Below, in pieces: positions 25,298 through 34,061 of a DNA stretch of 64,000 nucleotides. A program made the translations under genes and the position numbers. The DNA is from Pseudanabaena sp. PCC 6802 (GTDB lineage: Bacteria > Cyanobacteriota > Cyanobacteriia > Pseudanabaenales > Pseudanabaenaceae): the NCBI RefSeq assembly GCF_000332175.1, contig NZ_KB235910.1, positions 605,690 to 669,689 of the forward strand, in the 5' to 3' direction. The first letter of the stretch is position 1; each line of letters begins with the position of its first letter. The notes under the pieces are model-generated. The model saw only the letters and a program-made list of their open reading frames with translations. It was not told the origin of the DNA and searched no databases.

Positions 25298-27511
25298 ATG
25301 GCCGCGCATCCCGCCAAACCCGATCGAGACAATATTCTCATAGCTGACGATGGTACGGATAGTCTGAAGCTATTGGCGAGCGTTCTTACAAGCAAAGGAT
25401 ATCGAGTAGGCAAGGCGATTACTAGCAATCAGTTACTCAGAGAAATCGAGATCGATCCCCCCGACCTGATCCTGCTCAAAACCCATATATTTGGAGCTAA
25501 TGGTTTTGAAATTTGCCAAATGCTGAAGTCTCAGGAGACTACCCGTAATATTCCGATTATTTTTATCGGTCATGCCGATCGCGAAGCAGAAAGCGTGAGA
25601 GCGTTTGAAGCAGGTGGCGTAGATTATATTACTAAGCCGTATCGAGTTAGAGAGGTTTTGGCACGCATTCAGAATCAACTCAAAATATTGAAACTGCAAA
25701 GACAATTGCAAGCAGGTAACGCTAAACTACAAAATGAACTGATAGAGCGCCAGCGTCTGGAGGAAAGAAATCGCGCTCTAGTTAATGCTATGCCAGATAT
25801 TATGTTTCGTCACCGCATAGATGGAACGTATTTGGATATCCAGGCGCGAGAGGGCGTGCTGCTGGTTCCCCGCGAGAAACTAATCGGGACGAAACTACAA
25901 GAGACAAAGGCTCTGGAAGGAGCTAAAAAAGGACTGTTATATTATATCCGCCTGGCAATTGAAAAGGATGAAATGCAAATCTACGAACACGACTTGCAAA
26001 AGCCTGACGGATTGCATATCTATGAAACTCGCATTGTTAAAAGCGGAGTTGATGAAGCAGTTTGCATTGTGCGTGACGTAACTGAGAGTAAACTAGCACA
26101 GGCACGCCTGCATTTACTGGAACGAGCGGTGGCAGCCAGTAGTAACGGTATTGTCATTAGTGATGCCAGTCAACCTGACATGCCCGTCGTGTATGTTAAT
26201 CCCAGGTTTGAAAGCATCACGGGCTATTCAGCCACTGAAGTAATAGGGAGGAATTGTCGATTTCTGCAAGGTTCGGACACCAACCAACCGACGATCGCTG
26301 AAATTAGAGCTGCTTTAAGTCGGGGAGGAGAATGCAGAGTTATTCTGCGCAACTACCGTAAAGATGGCAGCATGTTTTGGAATCAGCTTTCGATCTCGCC
26401 TGTCACAGATGCCACTGGGAAGCTGACTAACTACATTGGCGCGATCTCAGATATGAGCGATCGCATATCAGCGGAGATAGCACTGCAACAAGCAAAAGAA
26501 AAGGCAGAAGCTGCAAATGAAGCCAAGAGTCAATTTCTTGCCAATATGAGTCACGAATTACGCACTCCCCTGAATGCAATTTTAGGCTTTGCCCAAGTCG
26601 TTGCCCAAGATCCATCGCTTCCAATAGAGAGTCGCGAACATCTCGGCATTATCAGTCGCAGTGGCGAACATCTGTTGGATTTGATCAACGACGTACTGGA
26701 AATGGCTAAGATCGAATCCGGTCAAATAACTTTTAACCCTAGTAATTTCAATCTATATCGCCTACTGGACGGATTGGAAGAAATGTGGCGATTCAAAGCC
26801 AATACTAAAGGCATTCGCCTCATTTTTGCATACAATGCCAATCTCCCCAAATATATCTATACTGATGAAATCAAGCTGAGACAAACTCTACTCAATCTCC
26901 TGGGTAACGCCATCAAATTCACTCAAACTGGCAGCGTCACTCTCCGCATCGACCTATCCCAACCACTAACTCCCATCTCCCATCCCCCATCCCCCATCCT
27001 CCAGTTTGAAGTTGAAGATACTGGCTATGGCATTGCCCCTGAAGAAATAGACACCCTATTTGAACCGTTTATGCAAACAGAATCAGGGCGGCGATCGCAA
27101 GAGGGCACGGGATTGGGCTTATCCATTAGCAGAAATTTTGTGCGGATTATGGGTGGAGAAATGAGCGTTACCAGCCAGTTAGGCAAGGGTACTACCTTCA
27201 AGTTTCATATTCCCACGTACTTACACGATCGCTCTACTGATATTTTCGATTCCCCACCACCAGAAACAGAATTAACTCGCGATCGAAGGTTACTTAGTCT
27301 CCAAGCGCTGCAAGCAGAAATTAGCTCCATGCCCTACGAGTGGGTGCACGACTTGCATAAAGCTGCGATCTTAGCCGATCCCAATGCAATTGTTGGGCTG
27401 ATCGATCGGATGGCTGGGGTGCGCGATCGCGAGCCCCTAGCACTTACGCTCAGAACCTTAGTAAACGAATTTCGCTTTGATGCCATTTTTGAGTTGACGC
27501 AGGTACCTTAA
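25298..27511 (+). CDS. LOV-domain sensor histidine kinase with degenerate N-terminal receiver
   Basis: A soluble 737-residue kinase. Order: receiver-like domain (about 10-128), coiled linker, a PAS domain (about 160-265), a LOV domain (about 275-390), HisKA with phosphoacceptor H419 in NMSHELRTPL, and an HATPase domain with LLGNAIKFTQ, DTGYGIAPEE and GTGLGLSIS. The LOV flavin-adduct motif GRNCRFLQG gives reactive Cys320; N352 and N362 are the expected flavin contacts, but the usual late Gln is I383. In the receiver, D17/D18 and K113 are kept while the phosphoacceptor Asp is K61. It is probably a blue-light-responsive kinase with a non-phosphorylatable receiver. No partner regulator is adjacent. 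Confidence 0.87.
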   Translation: MAAHPAKPDRDNILIADDGTDSLKLLASVLTSKGYRVGKAITSNQLLREIEIDPPDLILLKTHIFGANGFEICQMLKSQETTRNIPIIFIGHADREAESVRAFEAGGVDYITKPYRVREVLARIQNQLKILKLQRQLQAGNAKLQNELIERQRLEERNRALVNAMPDIMFRHRIDGTYLDIQAREGVLLVPREKLIGTKLQETKALEGAKKGLLYYIRLAIEKDEMQIYEHDLQKPDGLHIYETRIVKSGVDEAVCIVRDVTESKLAQARLHLLERAVAASSNGIVISDASQPDMPVVYVNPRFESITGYSATEVIGRNCRFLQGSDTNQPTIAEIRAALSRGGECRVILRNYRKDGSMFWNQLSISPVTDATGKLTNYIGAISDMSDRISAEIALQQAKEKAEAANEAKSQFLANMSHELRTPLNAILGFAQVVAQDPSLPIESREHLGIISRSGEHLLDLINDVLEMAKIESGQITFNPSNFNLYRLLDGLEEMWRFKANTKGIRLIFAYNANLPKYIYTDEIKLRQTLLNLLGNAIKFTQTGSVTLRIDLSQPLTPISHPPSPILQFEVEDTGYGIAPEEIDTLFEPFMQTESGRRSQEGTGLGLSISRNFVRIMGGEMSVTSQLGKGTTFKFHIPTYLHDRSTDIFDSPPPETELTRDRRLLSLQALQAEISSMPYEWVHDLHKAAILADPNAIVGLIDRMAGVRDREPLALTLRTLVNEFRFDAIFELTQVP

Positions 27512-27656
27512 TAACTCACCCGATTGGTTAACCCGATCGTATGATGTTTGCGATCGCAGTTGAGATCGATACTTTACTCAGGTGTTCACTTTGTCTCTCT
27601 GGGAGATAAAAGTCAAGGCTCGGCGTATGTGTCGGGTCTTTTTAATTTTCAAGATA

Positions 27657-27756
27657 TAGCGGTTTTCAGATGAAAACGAGAAGGGGGTGTGGGGGCTGCG
27701 CCCCCACGCAGGGGTGGAACCCCTGCACCCTGTCCTAAGCCTATTGGCTATAGCTA
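27657..27756. repeat. Hybrid MITE copy in a 345-base gene-free stretch
   Basis: Flanked by TA at 27655-27656 and 27757-27758. The left end is TAGCGGTTTTCAGATG (as in the 16330, 43892 and 48860 copies) and the right end is GCCTATTGGCTATAGCTA (as at 6464 and 45064), with the GGGGGCTGCGCCCCC hairpin between. It joins the two subfamilies. The rest of 27512-27856 holds no gene I can support. Confidence 0.75.
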
Positions 27757-27856
27757 TAGGAGTAATTAACGCGGATTCAGGATCGGACCTTGCGCAATAC
27801 CCGCTCTACGATATATGAGGGCTTTTGACGATTAAAAGTCCTTATTCCAGTGACAT

Positions 27857-28282
27857 TCAGGCATTAAATAGGCTAATCGATCGCTGGCGTACCAATAGAA
27901 TTTGTTCGGCCAGGTCAAAACCCATCTTTTGATAGAAAGGCAACATTTCCGGCAAACAAAAGAGCTGAATGCACTCAACCTGCGATAGTTCGGGGTGCGA
28001 TACAATTTGCTCGATCAATAATAGACCCAAACCTTTGCCTCGATAATCTTCGGCCACAATGACATCGAAAATTAATGCCCGGTATACGCGATCGCTCAGT
28101 ACCCGCGCAAAAGCAACAAGTTGCCGATCGCGTTCTTCACAGATGCCAAATATGAAGTCCGAATTGCTCAACATTTTCCGAACGTCGGCTAAATTCCTGC
28201 CACACGACCACCACTCATGTTGGTAAAGTTCGTGAAGTTGCTCCACCTGCGAATCAGTCAGCGATTGGACGGGGCTTATATT
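27857..28282 (-). CDS. GNAT N-acetyltransferase
   Basis: A 141-residue acetyltransferase from MNISPVQSLTDSQ. The acetyl-CoA motif is ALIFDVIVAEDYRGKGLGLLLIEQI (about 76-100), followed by ECIQLFCLPEMLPFYQKMGFDL. The HEWW segment near the N-terminus is common in this subgroup. Its start lies inside the end of the upstream 101-residue gene, overlapping by 29 bases, so it is the third gene of an operon with a nucleotidyltransferase. GNAT partners occur in some toxin systems, but this protein looks like an ordinary small-molecule acetyltransferase. Confidence 0.82.
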   Translation of the reverse strand, partial: NISPVQSLTDSQVEQLHELYQHEWWSCGRNLADVRKMLSNSDFIFGICEERDRQLVAFARVLSDRVYRALIFDVIVAEDYRGKGLGLLLIEQIVSHPELSQVECIQLFCLPEMLPFYQKMGFDLAEQILLVRQRSISLFNA

Positions 28283-28559
28283 CATAGCTGAGTTCAAGTG
28301 CATTGCAAAAGCTGTTGAGGCGATTCAGCAAAGCATTATAGTAAAGATAAGCATCGTCCCGTTCATTTTGAAGAAGGGCATACAGGGTCAACTCTGGCTC
28401 TAGGGTTAGACGATCCTTGGGAACATCTAAGCCTGCTTCGGTTAGTCGCGTTGCCGCGATCGCAACTAATAATGCTTCAACTGTACTCGTTTCACCATTG
28501 TAGAGATCCTCTAGCCCAGGTAAAATTAACTCTGCTCCTGGCAACTCATTTAAACTCAT
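28254..28559 (-). CDS. Hypothetical protein in a nucleotidyltransferase operon
   Basis: A 101-residue acidic, helical protein. Its strong ribosome-binding site AAGGAGGG lies inside the last codons of the upstream nucleotidyltransferase gene, and its own end overlaps the acetyltransferase start. Tight coupling on both sides makes it a likely partner or regulator of the nucleotidyltransferase. The C-terminal half (YLYYNALLNRLNSFCNALEL) is predicted helical. I recognise no domain. Confidence 0.65.
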   Translation of the reverse strand: MSLNELPGAELILPGLEDLYNGETSTVEALLVAIAATRLTEAGLDVPKDRLTLEPELTLYALLQNERDDAYLYYNALLNRLNSFCNALELSYEYKPRPIAD

Positions 28560-28561
28560 AA

Positions 28562-29107
28562 CTAACCCTCCTTTCGGTTACCTTCAAAACGTTCTATGAA
28601 GTTCTCAACTCTGCTTCTAAGCACATCAGGGTTAAGGGCGGGAAATCTGATTAATTCAGGGGCAATGGCCTCAAAGCCATCCTGTAGCTTTCTCAAGGAA
28701 AATAATTTCTGTTCGTACATGGCTTCAACATCTTTAATGTCACGATCGAATCCCCTGGAGAGTTTAGCGAGAGCTTGGGCTGTAAAGTCATAGTGATAAA
28801 ATGAGATTTGTCCTTTTTTGCCAATGAATACGCTCCTACTACGCCAGCCTGGCAGAGGAGGTAAAAAATCCTGTGGAGATGCCAATTCGATATTGATATT
28901 CAACTCTTGCTTGAGTTTGGCAATTGCCTGAAAAATACCTGGGGGTTCGGGATCTAGACGAATATCGACATCAACCGTAGAACTTCGCCATCCAATCAGA
29001 AGGGCACTGGCACCACCAGTAAAGTAAATACAGCCTGACCCTTGAGCTTCTCTACCCAGAACTTGCATCAGTTGTTCTATCTTTTGGGAGTCAACATTTG
29101 AGCGCAT
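28562..29107 (-). CDS. DUF6036/AbiEii-like nucleotidyltransferase
   Basis: A 181-residue polymerase-beta-fold nucleotidyltransferase from MRSNVDSQ. The core signature is YFTGGASALLIGWRSSTVDVDIRLD: the GG-S loop followed by the DVD metal-binding pair. SFYHYDFTAQALAKLSRGFDRDIKDVEAMYE completes the helical lower half, in the order seen in AbiEii/MenT-like and DUF6036 proteins. Family members include toxins that modify tRNA or proteins. Whether this one is toxic is unknown. It leads a three-gene operon with a small unknown protein and a GNAT acetyltransferase. Confidence 0.75.
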   Translation of the reverse strand: MRSNVDSQKIEQLMQVLGREAQGSGCIYFTGGASALLIGWRSSTVDVDIRLDPEPPGIFQAIAKLKQELNINIELASPQDFLPPLPGWRSRSVFIGKKGQISFYHYDFTAQALAKLSRGFDRDIKDVEAMYEQKLFSLRKLQDGFEAIAPELIRFPALNPDVLRSRVENFIERFEGNRKEG

Positions 29108-29388
29108 ATTTTTTGCTGTAATTAACTTTCTCAACCTACGATCGCTACAAGCCCAGAGCGTACTTCAATGCTTCATCAACCTCTGATGTCGGTAATGAGC
29201 CGATCGCAGAGATGCTAAGTCAACATAATGGTTTCTGCGACGGCAGGTTAAGGGATTGCTTCGCTGTTTACCATTCCTATGCAAAGATACCCAACATAGA
29301 TTGTTGTCGATCGAGCAACATTCTGCCGTCAGCTTGACCTCGTTGCGACTGTACCCTTTTATTTTAACTTGGGCGATCGCGCTCTACA

Positions 29389-29436
29389 AATGACATAGGG
29401 TGATGCGTGATGCTGTCGCCAACGCATCCTACTGGA
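29389..29436. repeat. Short palindrome family (GGATGCGTT/AACGCATCC type)
   Basis: Within the 29108-29481 gap the reverse strand reads TAGGATGCGTTGGCGACAGC then ATCACGCATCA, an imperfect inverted repeat of a kind widely scattered in cyanobacterial genomes. I see no gene in this gap. Confidence 0.45.
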
Positions 29437-29481
29437 ACAACTTTCGCACAATTTCTGCAAGTAATGTTTCCATATTTTCTC

Positions 29482-31134
29482 CTACTTAAGATATGAACTT
29501 GCCCAATCATAAAGAACCAGATCTTTTTTGAGAAGATACTGTGCAACTTCTCTACGTTTGTCCTTGTCTTTTGTCATTCTGACAATTCTTTTAATTTCAT
29601 CATCAATATCATTAGAAGTGGCTCCACGTTCGACCGCCATCTTAAACCACCGATCACCATCTGGATATTTGCCTCGGTCATAACAAATCGCGCCCATTAG
29701 AGTATACGGCTGATGACTCTCAGACTGGCATTTCATAGCCTGGGTTGCACAGTTTTGTGCTTCATCTAGCCGATCAAGATCTCGAAACGCTCCGCCTCTT
29801 GTAACCAACAAAGCAGCTTTCAGATCGGATTCTTGAACTTTAGTCCAGTTCACATTCTCCGTCACTTTTAGTGCATTTTGGGGTTCATCCGCCTTACGCC
29901 AATTACTACTTGCACTAGGTAAATTCCACCTGTTACCAGTTCGTTGATATTCTTTTTCATAAAATATTGCTTCCAATCTGTAATAGGCAGTCACTATTTT
30001 TCCATGTCGAGAAAGACGACCTTCTTCAATAAGTTGAATTACTTGTTTGGGATTGAGCCGTTTGCCTCGCTCAAGCTTGAGCATAATCTCATAAAATGGA
30101 TCGAATGCTAATTGTCCCACGATCTGATATTTTGTTTGCAGAGCCTTAAAGTGGATTGCTTTAGCAATCTCTGCTGTTTCAAGCAGATCTTCATCGATCA
30201 ACCACTGAATATCATCCTCAGTTATTTCAGATTCTATGTTCTTAAGAATCACAAACAATCTACTGGAAGGTTCAGAAGTTTTATATCGAGTCGCTTGATA
30301 TTTTGCTTTGAGTTCTTTGAATAACTTTACATCCTTACGCTTCCGATCAATCTCAATTACCTGAGTTAGCTTCTGCTGCTTAAGCCACTCGCATTCACTA
30401 CTTTCAAGGTCTTGTTTTTCTTTTAGTTTCTTTAAAATGGTATAGAGCGGGCTAGAAATAGATGCGTCCGAAAAAGAATCAATGCGATATTTTGCTTTCA
30501 AGTCTGAGAACTCAACTATAGCCTTCCTCTCATCCTCCTGCTGCCAATAAATTTGTAGTGTTTCCTCAAAATTATGCTCCAAGAGCCAATCAGCCTCGAA
30601 GTCAGATAATGGCTCTCTCGCATCAAGTTTTTTCAGAATTGAGTAGAGAGGCTGTTCAAGGAAGTGGTTTAGATGTCTAGTTGCTTTATAGCTAATTTTT
30701 AATTTTGCAAAATTCAGGATATCTCGAATCAAGCTAGATGTCTCTGTAAGATTGTAACTATTTAGTAACTCAAGTTCTGAGTCTGTAGGAAAATTTCCAG
30801 CCTCTACTTTCCAAAGTATTGAATAAACTTGGCTGGTAATCGGAAACTCTAACTCTTCTGGAACTTTGTACTTAGGTCGTAAGTTCAAAAATTCAACTTC
30901 TAGCCTGTTAAAATCCTCCGCCTGGTATTGCTGTAAGGAAATAATTTCAATAGTTCTGAAAAGGCGATTCTCTGCTAACCATTTAAACTCTGAGCTTGCG
31001 ATCTCAATGCCCAGTTCAGCTTTTCTCAGTATTAGATACAAGTAACTATTAGACGCAGCACCTTTATACTGACCTACTCTATATTTCTCTCTAAGAGAAG
31101 CAAAGTACCTTTTCTGTAGCTCACTATTCTCCAT
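29482..31134 (-). CDS. Six-repeat protein with TPR-like C-terminus, unknown function
   Basis: A 550-residue soluble protein from MENSELQKRYF. Residues about 1-390 hold six imperfect repeats of 60-67 residues. Each carries a FxxLKxKY-like segment, then an S-LY-IL-KLE segment, then a WL--L-ET-EI ending; repeats three and four are clearest (SILKKLDAREPLSDFEADWL, TILKKLKEKQDLESSECEWL). Residues about 420-550 look like tetratricopeptide repeats (ALLVTRGGAFRDLDRLDEA, YTLMGAICYDRGKYPDGDRWF). No enzyme motif, signal or membrane segment is seen. A helical scaffold or binding protein is the simplest reading. I do not recognise the N-terminal repeat as a named domain. Confidence 0.75.
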   Translation of the reverse strand: MENSELQKRYFASLREKYRVGQYKGAASNSYLYLILRKAELGIEIASSEFKWLAENRLFRTIEIISLQQYQAEDFNRLEVEFLNLRPKYKVPEELEFPITSQVYSILWKVEAGNFPTDSELELLNSYNLTETSSLIRDILNFAKLKISYKATRHLNHFLEQPLYSILKKLDAREPLSDFEADWLLEHNFEETLQIYWQQEDERKAIVEFSDLKAKYRIDSFSDASISSPLYTILKKLKEKQDLESSECEWLKQQKLTQVIEIDRKRKDVKLFKELKAKYQATRYKTSEPSSRLFVILKNIESEITEDDIQWLIDEDLLETAEIAKAIHFKALQTKYQIVGQLAFDPFYEIMLKLERGKRLNPKQVIQLIEEGRLSRHGKIVTAYYRLEAIFYEKEYQRTGNRWNLPSASSNWRKADEPQNALKVTENVNWTKVQESDLKAALLVTRGGAFRDLDRLDEAQNCATQAMKCQSESHQPYTLMGAICYDRGKYPDGDRWFKMAVERGATSNDIDDEIKRIVRMTKDKDKRREVAQYLLKKDLVLYDWASSYLK

Positions 31135-31235
31135 ACCTATGTGATACTCAATCCTGATTGCCAAAATCATCTTACCCACTACCCAATCAAGCAGCTACAG
31201 TCTGCCAGTAGGGAAGCCAAAAACCACCTAATTGT

Positions 31236-31510
31236 ATATTACACGGAAAATTTCTGTATAAATACCCTAAATAAGTATATATTGCGGAATTTTCGGTCTA
31301 ATCACCCTATTTTAAGGAAATATACGGAAAATTTCTGAATGCCATCGCGTATTTCTATAAAACTAAGGACAATAGCTGATACGAGATGCTAACACCATTA
31401 ATCTTGCACAATAGTAGTAACTTGCTTCGTCTGCTTTAGAGTGAAAACCGCTGTATCCCTTATCAGGGTAGTTATACGGAAAGATTTGGCATAATTACCC
31501 CGATCGCCGT
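31236..31510. repeat. Repeated CGGAAAATTTCTG-type motifs in an AT-rich gap
   Basis: The 31135-31535 gap has no gene. It contains imperfect copies of a motif: ACACGGAAAATTTCTGTATAAA near 31241 (given here in part), TGCGGAATTTTCGGTCTAAT near 31280, TACGGAAAATTTCTGAAT near 31323 and TACGGAAAGATTTGGCATAA near 31474. The first three recur at about 40-base spacing with ACCCTA words between. They could be protein-binding sites or remnants of an unknown repeat. Confidence 0.5.
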
Positions 31511-31535
31511 CAAATATAGGCAAAGTTTCTGCGGA

Positions 31536-32048
31536 CTAATAACTAACCAGTGAGACGATGGGTACGTCGGGGAGCGATCGCCGCCCTTCCAGTGCCAATA
31601 GCTCCACCATGAATCCGTATCCGGCTAAACTGCCACCCGCTAGCTCCACGAGTTTGCCCGTAGCCGCCGCCGTGCCGCCTGTGGCAATCACATCGTCAAT
31701 AATCAAGACTTTGCCACCGGGCGCGATCGCGTCTTGATGGATCTCCAGGCAATCTGTACCGTATTCCAGGGCATATTCGACCTGATGTACGGCGGCGGGT
31801 AACTTACCGGGTTTGCGCACGGGGATGAAACCACAGCCAAACTTTTGTGCCACAGGAGCGCCGATAATAAACCCGCGTGATTCTATGCCAATGACGTAAT
31901 CAATGGAGCGATCGGCAAACGCCTCGGCAAAACCTTTAGTAATAGCCTGCAAGCCCTGGGGATGTGCGAGCACGGGTGTAATGTCGCGGAACATAATGCC
32001 TGGTTTGGGAAAGTCAGGAATATCGCGAATAATTGCTTTTAAGTCCAT
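31536..32048 (-). CDS. apt: Adenine phosphoribosyltransferase
   Basis: A purine salvage enzyme making AMP from adenine and PRPP. From [17 protein letters not shown] it is 170 residues, the family length. [26 protein letters not shown] and the PRPP-binding [16 protein letters not shown] are all present. I start here because the longer frame upstream lacks homology and runs into the divergent gene's 5' end. It diverges from the CCA/poly(A) polymerase gene, 41 bases away. Confidence 0.95.
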   Translation of the reverse strand: MDLKAIIRDIPDFPKPGIMFRDITPVLAHPQGLQAITKGFAEAFADRSIDYVIGIESRGFIIGAPVAQKFGCGFIPVRKPGKLPAAVHQVEYALEYGTDCLEIHQDAIAPGGKVLIIDDVIATGGTAAATGKLVELAGGSLAGYGFMVELLALEGRRSLPDVPIVSLVSY

Positions 32049-32089
32049 ACTGGAAATATCAAAATACTGATAACAAGTTACCTTAACCC

Positions 32090-33352
32090 GTGCTAGAAAA
32101 GTTACCTTTTGACCTGAGTAGTTTACCGCAACCTGCTTATTTAGTAGGGGGTTGGGTGCGCGATCGCCTATTAGATCGCAATACCAGGCATCTGGACTTA
32201 GATCTGGTGATGCCGAGCGGAGCGGTCGAAACAGCATCATCGTTGGCGCGATCGCACCGAGCAGGATTTGTGTTGCTGGATAAGGAACGGCAAATTGCCA
32301 GGGTCGTATTTGCCGATGCCACTGTAGACTTTGCCCAGCAGGTGGGTAGCACGCTAGAGGAAGATCTCGGTCGGCGCGATTTCTGCATGAACGCGATCGC
32401 GGTTAACTGCCAGGATTTATCCCTCCGCAAAATTAGTAAAACTGCATCAATTCCCCCCGATCTCCTCATCGATCCGTTTGACGGTTATACCGATCTGCAA
32501 GCCAAACTCGTACGCATGGTGGCACCAGAAAACCTGCTAGACGACCCGCTACGAGTCTTACGCGCCTACCGTCAGGCCGCACAGCTAGATTTTACAATCG
32601 AGCCGCAAACCCAAGCAGCATTAAAACATGCAGCAACAGGATTATCGCGGGTGGCAGCAGAGCGGGTGCGGACGGAGTTGTGCTATCTCCTGGCGATCGC
32701 CAATGGGGCAAAATGGTTCGAGCTTGCCGTTCGCGATCGCATCCTGGTCGATTGGCTGCCTGCCGAAAAACTGAATCTCGCTAGATTAAGCCAAATAGAA
32801 ACAGCGATCGCCTCGCTAATCGAGCCATATCCCCAACTGGCAGATTTCTTTGCAACGGAATTGAGTAGCGATCGCTCCGTGCGCGTAGTTGCTAAACTTG
32901 CTGCTCTGGCACATTTCGCTACCACTTTAGAACCTCTGGGTCTTAGTCGCATCGAACAGCGCTGGATAGTTGGCCTATTGCGCTATCTCCCCCAATTCTT
33001 ACAATTTCTCTCACTTAGTTCCGCATCTATCTCTGCCAAGGAGCAGTATCAACTGTTTGATAAAACCTTGGAATTTTTCCCCGCCCTCGCTGCCCTAGCG
33101 CTAGCAAGCGGTGCATTGTTGACTGCCGTACAACCCTGGCTGGAACGCTGGCTCGATCCCAATGATGCGATCGCCCATCCTGCCGTACTGATCGGTGGTG
33201 ACGACCTGATAACTGCCCTAAAAATACCAGCCAGTCCTGCCATCGGCGAGTTGCTAACTGCAATTAGACTGGCGCAGGTAGAAGGGATCGTCCGCGATCG
33301 CGAAGCAGCGATCTTCTATGCTCGCGTGTTATACGAGCAACAAGTACGGTGA
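32090..33352 (+). CDS. CCA-adding enzyme/poly(A) polymerase family nucleotidyltransferase
   Basis: A class II tRNA nucleotidyltransferase-type protein of 420 residues with a GTG start. The head domain has the GGWVRDRLL loop (about 20-28) and metal-binding [17 protein letters not shown] and the [21 protein letters not shown] neck with [20 protein letters not shown] follow. In cyanobacteria the CCA-adding and A-adding activities can be split between paralogues, so the exact activity is uncertain. It faces away from apt. Confidence 0.85.
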   Translation: MLEKLPFDLSSLPQPAYLVGGWVRDRLLDRNTRHLDLDLVMPSGAVETASSLARSHRAGFVLLDKERQIARVVFADATVDFAQQVGSTLEEDLGRRDFCMNAIAVNCQDLSLRKISKTASIPPDLLIDPFDGYTDLQAKLVRMVAPENLLDDPLRVLRAYRQAAQLDFTIEPQTQAALKHAATGLSRVAAERVRTELCYLLAIANGAKWFELAVRDRILVDWLPAEKLNLARLSQIETAIASLIEPYPQLADFFATELSSDRSVRVVAKLAALAHFATTLEPLGLSRIEQRWIVGLLRYLPQFLQFLSLSSASISAKEQYQLFDKTLEFFPALAALALASGALLTAVQPWLERWLDPNDAIAHPAVLIGGDDLITALKIPASPAIGELLTAIRLAQVEGIVRDREAAIFYARVLYEQQVR

Positions 33353-33390
33353 CGGGGAATTTCTAATTGGCTCCAACTGAAAGTTGTGTC

Positions 33391-33981
33391 TTAATTCTGA
33401 CCGAATGCCAATATCTGGGTGACAGTAAGGTTAAAACTTGGTAACACCTTTGATGAAATGGCTGTATCACCTGTGTAAACCGTATCTTCGTACTGCCCAT
33501 TTACCCACAGGCAAAGGGTAATCTGTTGCATTTCTGGGTCAATAATCCAATATTCAGCAATACCTCGGGCTGCATATTCCGTGCGCTTGTAGCGATAGTC
33601 TCGGTCTCGATTGTCTGCCCCCGGTGATACGACTTCAACGACCAATTGGGGTGGTGGCATATCCCGCAGCAGGGTTGAACGTTTTGCCCCCACCAGGGCA
33701 GCTTGCGATTCTTCAGAATGTATAATTAAGTCCGGTAAGCGACATTTAGCGCGTCGTCCGGATACCTCGATTTCAGTATTCCAGGCAATTAAGGCGATCG
33801 GTAGATGCTTCGCAAACTCAAATAATAAATATTTCGCGATGCTGGCGTTGATTTGACTCTCTACGGGCATTTCTACTAATTCCCCATCCACCAGTTCATA
33901 GCGGGTATCAGTACCATCGTCATAGGCAATATACTCCTCCATCGTCAGATGTTTAACAACTCTCGGTATAGTTTGCGTCAT
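33391..33981 (-). CDS. Uma2-family protein (PD-(D/E)XK fold)
   Basis: A 196-residue Uma2/DUF820 protein, an expanded cyanobacterial family with a restriction-endonuclease-like fold and no settled function. The opening MEEYIAYDDGTDTRYELVDGELV is typical. CRLPDLIIHSEES supplies the PD segment and QLVVEVVSPG and RYKRTEYAARGIAEYWIIDP supply the following acidic and Lys positions. It is one of several copies in this window (53623 and 56651 also). No partner gene is evident. Confidence 0.85.
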   Translation of the reverse strand: MTQTIPRVVKHLTMEEYIAYDDGTDTRYELVDGELVEMPVESQINASIAKYLLFEFAKHLPIALIAWNTEIEVSGRRAKCRLPDLIIHSEESQAALVGAKRSTLLRDMPPPQLVVEVVSPGADNRDRDYRYKRTEYAARGIAEYWIIDPEMQQITLCLWVNGQYEDTVYTGDTAISSKVLPSFNLTVTQILAFGQN

Positions 33982-34061
33982 GATACAGGACCTCTACTCT
34001 TAACCTCGTCGTAACGCCATTGAAAATCGCTATAAGATCCTAGCAAATCCTATAGCGGTTT

